A DNA stretch of 64,000 nt from Adenanthera pavonina. Its lineage: Eukaryota; Streptophyta; Magnoliopsida; Fabales; Fabaceae. Where the stretch lies: positions 5,892,501 to 5,956,500 of the forward strand of contig JAIVEN010000003.1 of assembly GCA_026686845.1 (NCBI GenBank), written 5' to 3'. Under the pieces are notes generated by a model. That model searched no databases and was not told the DNA's origin. It was given only the letters and a program-made list of their open reading frames with translations. The translations under genes were made by a program, and so were the position numbers. Shown in pieces: positions 55,957 to 64,000 of the stretch (the first letter of the stretch is position 1; each line of letters begins with the position of its first letter).

Positions 55957-58900
55957 TGTCGCACTCGGAAAAATGCGACGGAAGGAAAAAAGAGAACAAA
56001 TCTGGTCTTCGAGTGAAAATCGACTTGTGAGTAGTTGCCACCAAAATTTTAAGGAAAAATCTTGGGAAACCGAATTGAAGAGGAAAAGGGTGGTCTGCAT
56101 AATCAAAGTTGGATTCGAGAGTCGATTGTGTGTGGGGAAGGTGTTAGGCATCTCACAACACCCGTTTTTAAGAACGGTTACCTTACGTTGATTGTGAAAA
56201 TGAATATGACTTTAAAAATATTTTGGTTTTCCTTTTATTATTCACATGCAAGAATAAGGGTAGAGAAAAATTGAAGAAGATTTGCAAAATTTGGAAAATA
56301 GAATAAGAAAAATAATTTAACTTAGGAATTAAGGGGGTTTAAAGACGAAAATGAGGAAAAAGAGGTTTAAGAAAATAAATTGAAAAATAAATTAAATTAG
56401 GATTGATGATACTTAAGCAAAACGAGAAAAATGAATTAAGAAAATAAATTGAGAAACATTTATTAAATTAAGGAAAAAACACCAACTAAATCAAAAAATA
56501 TTTATTTATTTACAAAGGCGACTTGACCCAGGATCAGAGTCTGGGGCCTACATACCTTGCGATGGGGATCAAAATTCACGTAGTTCGGGACTAGAAATAC
56601 GTGTCTGTTGGTTGATATTTTTTAATTTTGTAATAAGAGAAAGTTAATGGAAAATAATTTACTTCTTCGCAAACAAAACAATTTTCTAAGATTGAGTTGG
56701 TGTGTTTTAATTTGCAAAAAGATAATTTAATTCCGTTTACTTACTCTCATTTATTTTGTTCAAAAATGTTTTATTTTATTATTATTATTATTTTTTATTT
56801 TTGAAAATGTGTTTATTTGATTTTTTTGAAAAAGCATCATATTTTGTACTTTTGAAATTTTTCTTTAAAAAGAGAAGAATGATCCACATGTTACAGGTTC
56901 GCAGTCATGTCCAATAGATCGATTTCTTAATTACCTGCAAAAGTTCTAAACCTCGCGGCATAAAGACTTTATTATAATTTTAAGGTGATAATTTAAAAAA
57001 TACTATTATCATTTATAATAAAATTTGGGAACTTGTTATTTTATTAGTATTATTATTCACTATTTATAAAATATAATTATTTTCTTAAAGAAAGTTCAAC
57101 TGGTATATCTGTATGGATTCACAATCTTATGTGATAACACTGCTAACCATAATACCTGCGTGGATTTTGGAAACCTTACGTGGTGTGGTTACCCAATTAG
57201 TTATTTCCATTATTTATTTTATTATTAATTTTTTCATTTTATTTATTTTTTTATGGAGAAAATAATATTTTGGAGGGAAAGGTCATTGGGACCTATTATA
57301 CATATACCTCTATAATGCACTCGTGCAGCCCCGTAGGCTCACACGGTGCGATTATTTTAGGAGTCTGCGAAAGCTCCAGAAACCCTCGTAACCAATTTTT
57401 AAAATCAAACAAGAAGAGTATGCATTACAAAAAAGTATTTACAAACCTATACGATTTTGTGAGGGTGTGTGTTGACGTGCAAGTAACACAATCATAAGGT
57501 TAGGAATTGCAAACTCGTGTCTTCATTTTCTTTCCTTTGCTTCAAAATGAAAACCCAATCTTTAAGCTCCATCCAAGCTCCTATGATGCTCCCACAATGC
57601 TCACAAGAAGATAAAAGATGAGGTGGTTAATATTCACCTTAAAATTAAGCCAAGACTTCAAGAATAATATTCATTGATAGAAGACCCAAAACTATTATCA
57701 CTTAGAAAACTCAAATCATTATTCCTTCCTAAGATGTTGTCACGGATTGTTCTTTCAAATCAATGAAAGAATCAACAAGCTCACAACAACAAAAATACAG
57801 GGGATTTGAGTAAAAAATGTGGATGAATGCATTCCTTTCATGTAAGAGCAAAGAGGGCAATAGAATACTTAACTTGTGTATAAACATGGCCCAAAAGGAA
57901 ACATTTCCAGATTCATACCAAGAACTGTACATACAACTAGATGACTAGTAACCTTTTTCATGGAAAACATAGTCGAATGGACATTTCAAAGGTTTAAAAG
58001 TGTACTATATCCACATGGTAATAAATCCACGGTTTATGGCAAAAATTATGATGTATGACCACTTCTTATTGTCAACAAAAGTATCCAAACATGCAGCAGC
58101 CACATCAAGACTTTCTGGGTGAGAAAAACAGTCTTATGGTCAATTTCCAGTCCTATAACAATCTATAAACATGCTGCAATCAAATTACTGTTTAGGTACA
58201 GAAAATTATGACCCTGAGACCACTCTAAAGGCCTAAACCTACAATTGATTGGGGCTGTACAACAATAAAGTCAAAGTTTCCCTAGAAAAACTTGGTCACA
58301 CGACCACCTTAGGTGTTTAAAGACAAGTGGACGTTTGCAGCAGCCAAACATCATATGCAAGGCGCATTGACCTGTGATAGCTTTTTTAGGTATAATACTG
58401 GACCAACAAGTTTGTGAAAGCAAAATCAAGCTTGTAATGTCAAAGTGAGGTGCAACGAGCATGACTTGGAGCTAGAAACAAGGACATTAATGCAACGCCT
58501 AAAACAAATCTTTTCATGCAAAGACCAAAGTTGAACTAGTACTTCATTAGGCTGGAACAAGACGAGAAACAGTGCCACAACACCCCAGGCTTTGCTCAAA
58601 TGACCCAATGCGTGCATATGATATGTAAGACCATTAAAATATACCAAGAGGCATAACATAATCCCACGAGCACGTTTCAAGAGGCATAACAGACATCATG
58701 ATATTTTCTATCCCTCCCCAAATCGAAACGGTATTAGGAAGCTTCTAACACTCTACAACATCATAAGTAGCCTAACATTATGACCAAAAGGATATCCTAA
58801 AACACACCAAGACTTTGAACTTTTCCTACCAACACACCAAACGGTCAGAAGAATCTAATCAAGCATATTTGGCATACTGGTGTGATTATGAGACTTATCC

Positions 58901-60401
58901 AGATAAGCTACACTAGGTAGCTTAGCCAGAGTTATAGTATCCTGCATGCAGTAACCGTAAACAGATCACCGTCCAATAACAGATTGGACCAAGATTCCTG
59001 GAAGCCGAGCACTAAAAACCGAGACTAGTTTTTCCAGAAACAAAGGACTAAAGAGAACCAAAACAAACCATGATTTAGTGGATAGCAAAGACCTAACTAA
59101 TCTATCGTTAAAATCTCAGCTAACAACAAGCCTTGATTGAACCCATGAACACAGGGCACCATGAACAGAGGAAGAAGAAATCAAAAGCAAGGAACCATGA
59201 AAAGGAATAACAGGCAGCAATCTCATGATTCATTAGAAAGAAGGGTCAGATCCACCTAAAGGAACCATATGTAAAGGAAACTCAAAATCACGAAATTACC
59301 TTTGAGGCTCAAGATGCCTTTTTCCTGCACTGGTGTTTCTCGGTATGTCTCGGTGCCTCTCTCTATCTTTTGTCTTCGGCCTGCTTCCACGCTGCCTGAA
59401 ATTTCTCTCTCAGATTTTCAGCCCCAAATTTCTAGGGCTTCCTTGGCCCCCTTCCTCGTCTTCCCCAAGCTCCAGGTTTTTTACGCCCGAGTCTTCCTCT
59501 GTTTCATCACCTCCTCACGCGATCGCTTCGGCCCCTTAGGTTTATTTGCATCAGGATCCCTCTGAGCTTCAATGCTTCTTCTTCGCAGCTGCTTCTGTTT
59601 TTCAGTTCTGTCCCCAGCTCATCTTCGCGCTCCTCCTCTAGTTCTCAGTCTCTCGGTCTCTCTTCTCTGCTCTCCTCGGCTCTCTGTTTTTTCTCCTTCC
59701 ATTTCTCGCACGGCTCTGCCTCCTTCTTGTTTCACCGTCGTGACCGAGCTCCCCTGCAGACTCCGTGGCTCCCTCCATTTTATCTCCATCGTCCTTAGCT
59801 TTTTCTGTGCTCGCGTACTGCTCTCTCAGGCTTTCGGTGGCTCCCTCTGCTTTTTCCTTTCGTGTACGCCTCCATTTTCAGAGTCCCGTGGCTCCCTCTG
59901 CTTCCTTTTTCCTCTGGTGCCACGCTCCCTCTCTGCTTTTCTCTTTTCTTTCTTTGCCCTCTGTGTTCTTTCTAGTTCACCCGTGCTCCTGGTCTCTCCT
60001 TTGCTTTTCTTTTCGTGGCTGCCTCTCTCAGCTCCCATGTTCCCCTCAGTTTCTGGCCTTCTGGTGTCTGCTGCCCTGATTGTTTAGGGCAACAATCTGG
60101 TGGCCCAGGTCCACGAGGCCCCAATTGGGCTCGTGGTATCCTGGGCCTTCATTTGTTTTTTTTATTTCATCATTTTTCATTTTTTTTCACCTCCTTTTAT
60201 TATATATATATTATTATTTTTTGTTGTTTTTGTTTTTATTTTTTTTATTGTTATTTATTTGTATATTAATTTTATTTATTTAATTCTTGCACCTTTCTTA
60301 TTATTTTATTTTTCATTTATATATTATTATTTATTATTAACTTTATTTTATTTTATTTTATTATTTTTTGTAAAATGTCCGGACAAAATGGGGTGTTCAC
60401 A
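55957..60401. mobile_element. 4.4-kb LTR-like unit (solo LTR or large non-autonomous element)
   Basis: Candidate ends TGTCGCACTC (55,957) and GTGTTCACA (60,401) form TG...CA, flanked by CTCGT and CCCGT (4 of 5 bases equal). Blocks such as GTGTTAGGCATCTCACAACACCC, CCAGGATCAGAGTCTGGGGCC and, near the end, GTCCGGACAAAATGGGGTG are of a kind I associate with long LTRs of plant Ty3 elements; this is memory, not a search. No gag or pol is present. A CT-rich part (59,300-60,080) has long overlapping ORFs in several frames, which reflects composition. Alternative: two unrelated repeats side by side. Confidence 0.35.
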
Positions 60402-61170
60402 CCCGTTCCTAGTTGAACTAATCAAACTGACCGATCCGATCTGATTCTCGGAACATTGACCTACACAACTACAAGACTTCAAGTTCTAAACAACTATACC
60501 AACAATTATATATGCCTAAAACTATACTAATAACCAAACATATAAGCACAAGCAAACTTGCACTACTTTGTCATTTTGTGCCATTACCACCACCTTGTCT
60601 TTTTCTTTCATCACTGTATCTCAACCTACACCATATAAACAAAAGTTTTATTGAGATTACCTTAAATCAATTTTTTCACCAAATTAATCATAATAAAAAC
60701 AAGTTAACTATTTACCTCTCCCTTCATATGCTTTTAAGCATGTACTTATACCACTTTTCAATAAGTTCCTCCATCTATTTAGGATAATAGGTATCAAGGA
60801 AATACTGCAAATTAAAATATCATACAAGTTACATAAGTCTTTCGTAAAATTTTATCAACATTAATGTAATATAATAGAATTACATACCATGTCTAGGACC
60901 ATGGTCTAACCATGTGTGAAGATATCTTTCTTGAACAACATTGTATAGTATTCATAATCATTACTATTTGGTTGTTTTGGATACTAAAGGAAAAATTATA
61001 TTAATTACAATGAGGAAATGTTAATCTCAACAATACTTCTTGTGATTTGCAATTGTAGTTTTAGAGTTTTGGGAAGCTTTCCTTTTCTATGACTTCTTTC
61101 TTGCACCAATATGTTTTTTCTTCTTGGATTTATTCTATACTCATGAAACACTAGAAAAACATTTTGATAC
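60402..61170. other. AT-rich DNA left of the gag remnant
   Basis: If the copia remnant on the right were intact its pol would be here, but I see no pol motif on the minus strand. The 91-codon ORF at 60,512-60,787 is low-complexity. Confidence 0.4.
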
Positions 61171-62690
61171 TTATTTGTTTTTGAGTCTAGGAGGATTAGT
61201 GGTATTCTTTAGAACCCATTTCACATCTTTACTCAAACCATTTTTCTTTACATTAAACATATAAGCAATATACATATTTTTACCACAATATGTGCATAAT
61301 AGTAAGTTAGGCATTACAATAGTCACAAAGAATTGCATACAGCATTTACTTTTCTCCTTGAACTCACTCATATAGCTAGCACCCAACTTGTCAAACACAA
61401 TTTTTTGTTTTTCAAGTGGAATATTCAACTTATCTTTATCTTGTGTGAAATTAGTTATGGCCTTAGTTAACTCTTCTTTTTCTTTATTTAATCTACCACA
61501 TGAATCATAAAAGGAAGTGTGTGTGTGGATTTCACAGATATTTTCTAAATAAGCTATTTTCTTTTTAAGTAGCTCCTTTCATTCTTTTCCATTTCTAATT
61601 TATTTTCTATAAACATTTCATTATAAGCATCTTGCAACTCATCAAAATAAAAATCAAAATTCATTTCAAAGTCAAAATTTGATACCTCATCATTGGTCTT
61701 AGCCATTAAATATGGATAGGTATTCGCATCTTCTTCATATGAACTATTACTCCAGATTACAGAGTTGTATACAACATTAACTTTATGATTCTTCCCTCTG
61801 TGTTTCTTCCTCCTTACCTTTTTGAATGATACTGCAACTTATTAGCTTGGCAGGAGTGCTTTTGTTTCTAAAGCTCATTTTTTTTTATTTTGAGGAATTT
61901 GCCAAATTTGATGGTCAACTCTTTTAGTTCATCCTCCTTATTATCACTGCCACTATCATCACTTTTATCAACAGTATCATCATCTTCTAAGCTCTGTGAT
62001 ATAGTAAATTTGAATATTAGCATTTTTCTTTTGTTTTGCTGCTCCCACAGAAGGTCAAGTCTTCCTTCATGTTCAGCAAGGCTTTCAAATAGTGCAATGA
62101 TAGATTGGTATGATTCTTCTCTTGTCTCTTCAATAACTATCACTTTTGGTTGCCATTCTTTAGGTAGAGCTCTGAGTATTTTGTATTCTTGCTCTTTGTA
62201 TGTAACTCTTTCCAAAAGCTTCCAAATGATTGATTATGTAAGCAAAACAAATTTGGAAATCTTTAATAGACTTACCATTAATCATTTTGAATATTTCATA
62301 TTTTGCTGTGAGAGAACTGAGCCTATTTTCCTTCACTCCACTTGTACTTTCATAAGTAATCTCCAGAACATCCCACATTTTCTTAGCAGTATTGCAATCA
62401 GATACTTTAAAGAACTCATCTTGTGAAAGAGCACTAACTAAAATGTGTTTTGCCTTAAAGTTAGCAAAACTCTTTATTGATCTTTATCATTCTATTCTTC
62501 TTCTGGCTTCTCTTTGTATGTGACATCGTCTGTATCTATATTGGCACAAAATCTCCTTTCTTTATGATAGACCAGATGTCTAGGTCTATGGATTGAAGAT
62601 ATCTGCATTCTCATCTTCTAGTATGCATATTGCTTATCATTAAAGCTTGGAGGTCTGTTGATGTTGTTCCCATATGATAGTATATTTTCT
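61171..62690 (-). pseudogene. Copia (SIRE-like) gag remnant
   Basis: Minus strand. Near 62,670-62,560 the N-terminus reads INRPPSFNDKQYAY, then a stop, then KMRMQISSIHR. MWDVLEITYESTSGVKE with KYEIFKMINGKSIKDF follows (62,378-62,160), then in another frame ILRALPKEWQPKVIVIEE (62,215-61,868), all typical of UBN2-type gag in SIRE/Maximus copia elements. A degenerate zinc knuckle is at about 61,300 (CTYCGKNMYIAYMF, with His and last Cys lost), followed by KKNGLSKDVKWV. Several shifts and stops. No pol follows, so only the gag end of the element survives. Confidence 0.8.
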
Positions 62691-62749
62691 CTAAAGCTAG
62701 TTATTTTGCTCCCGATCCTTTGCTAGGAGTCCAAACTCTAATAATAATT

Positions 62750-64000
62750 GTTAGGTTGGATGATTACCTAAAAGAGGGGTGAATTGGGTAATATAAGATT
62801 TTTGCCCTTCTTGATAAACAACCTAATTTCACAAAGAGATGTAGCAAGACAGAAATGAATAGAGTATGATAAAGCATATAGATGAAATATAAAGATAAAG
62901 TGTAACACATAAAGATTTATCCAAGTTCAGCCTAAACCACTTTGTCTATGTCCAGTTTTCAAGCCACTACTCGAGATTTTCCACTATATCTCATAGATTT
63001 GATTCAGACATTTGTGAAACCTCAGTACACCCCACAAGTTTCAGTAGACACTTATGAAACCACTCTCCCTACACCCTTACAAGATGTGTAATTCCCTTAG
63101 TGTTTCCCCATACTAATATTCTACCCAGAAGTTGTAGAAAAAATATTACAGAAATAAAACTCTCTTTAAGAGTGGATAATACATTGAAACTGAATCTAAT
63201 GAGGTGGATTTAACTTTCAATGTTAACACAGAAAGATTTTATATATTGCATAAGTATTTTGGCACAAAACTTAATTAAATTCAGTACGTATAATTTCAAA
63301 TGAGATTCTATTTATAGATTCCTAGTTTAACTAGTTGTTAGACACAAGATCTATCTGTTATACACAAGTTTTAGCCGTTACTCCATAAAAGAGCCATTCA
63401 ACAACCGTATTAAATGCGTCTAACACATCAACATTAGAATTTTGAGGCTTAATAGATGAATTTTGCAGAGTTAGTATAGTTATGTGTTTGACGTTGAACA
63501 TTGAAATTCAAATTTTATCAGACAAAATTAGAATTTCAAGCTATGATAATAATTCCAAAGTTAGCTCTATTGAATCCAGAGTTTTGATGATTCCAAACCA
63601 ACCCTCAAGAGCTTGGAATAAAGATATCAAAGGTACCCAAAAGGTTTCAAGTGAAGAAATTCTGGAGAAATTTGTGCAAGAACAGATGCAGGATGTTTAG
63701 TTGTATTTTAATTTGAGTAAAAGACTTTGATTTGGTGAAAAAATGTTTGAAAACCTTGATTCTATGTTAAATCATGGAATATTTGAAAAACACCCACCAA
63801 CAGACAAAGTTTGAAAGATTTATATTTAAACTATCATATTGGAAATTCAAACTTTGACTTTGGAAATTTGAATTTCGTGTTTAAACTAAATAAGTCTAAG
63901 GAGATGCTTCTCTGACAGACGAATTTGGCTTGGAAAAATTCGAATTTTGATACATGTCTAAAAGGAGCTTTAAGCAACAGACAAACTTTGAGTTTTGAAA
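62750..64000 (-). repeat. LTR-like sequence of the copia remnant, running off the window
   Basis: Starts TGTTAGGTTGGATG about 75 bases upstream of the gag remnant, where the 5' LTR of a minus-strand element should end (CCTAACA). The text is non-coding, with repeated CAGACAAA and AATTCGAATTTTGA words towards the window edge. A typical tRNA-Met primer site is not visible next to it. The outer end is not in the window, so the length is unknown. Confidence 0.45.

Overview
The window is nuclear DNA from a flowering plant, most likely a eudicot. The support is AT-rich intergenic DNA, small GT-AG introns, many MITEs and LTR retrotransposons, and three host genes whose proteins match angiosperm families along their length. 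I cannot name the species.

Host genes. (1) 24.1-28.2 kb, plus strand: an 11-exon NDL/NDRG gene (N-myc downregulated-like, 347 aa), spliced by hand with the frame closing exactly. (2) 29.6-31.5 kb, minus strand: a four-exon BEL1-like homeobox gene, the ATH1 orthologue by sequence (531 aa), tail-to-tail with NDL. (3) 37.5-38.0 kb, minus strand: an intronless PYR/PYL abscisic-acid receptor of the PYL2 type (186 aa). A broken fragment of a PP2A B55 regulatory-subunit gene lies at 1.0-1.7 kb (minus strand).

Mobile DNA fills most of the rest. From left to right: hAT-type MITEs at 3.1-3.8, 4.75-5.15, 6.7-7.2 and 9.1-9.8 kb, three with 8-bp target duplications; a decayed LTR-like tract around 5.7-8.1 kb; a full-length but decayed Ty1/copia element at 10,559-16,734 with 813-bp LTRs; a fold-back element at 19.3-20.1 kb next to a MITE; a 2.1-kb Mutator-like fold-back built from short repeats at 33.7-35.8 kb, with a Tourist-like MITE nested inside; a young Ty3/gypsy Tat-lineage element at 38,964-48,411 with 520-bp LTRs and a perfect 5-bp target duplication; a 5'-truncated LINE at 50.4-52.7 kb; one CACTA terminus at 54.27 kb; a 4.4-kb LTR-like unit at 56.0-60.4 kb; and a copia (SIRE-like) gag remnant with LTR-like sequence from 61.2 kb to the window end.

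Most unusual structure. The Tat element carries gag-pol on the minus strand and an oppositely directed, intron-containing gene on the plus strand with its own TATA box. The two coding units converge on a tandem array of about ten short hairpin units, one of which changes both stem arms together. Antisense ORFs are known in some Tat-lineage elements; the hairpin array at the convergence point is the part most worth testing. A second point is the ATH1 gene: all three coding introns are multiples of three (99, 108 and 120 nt) and two are open in frame.
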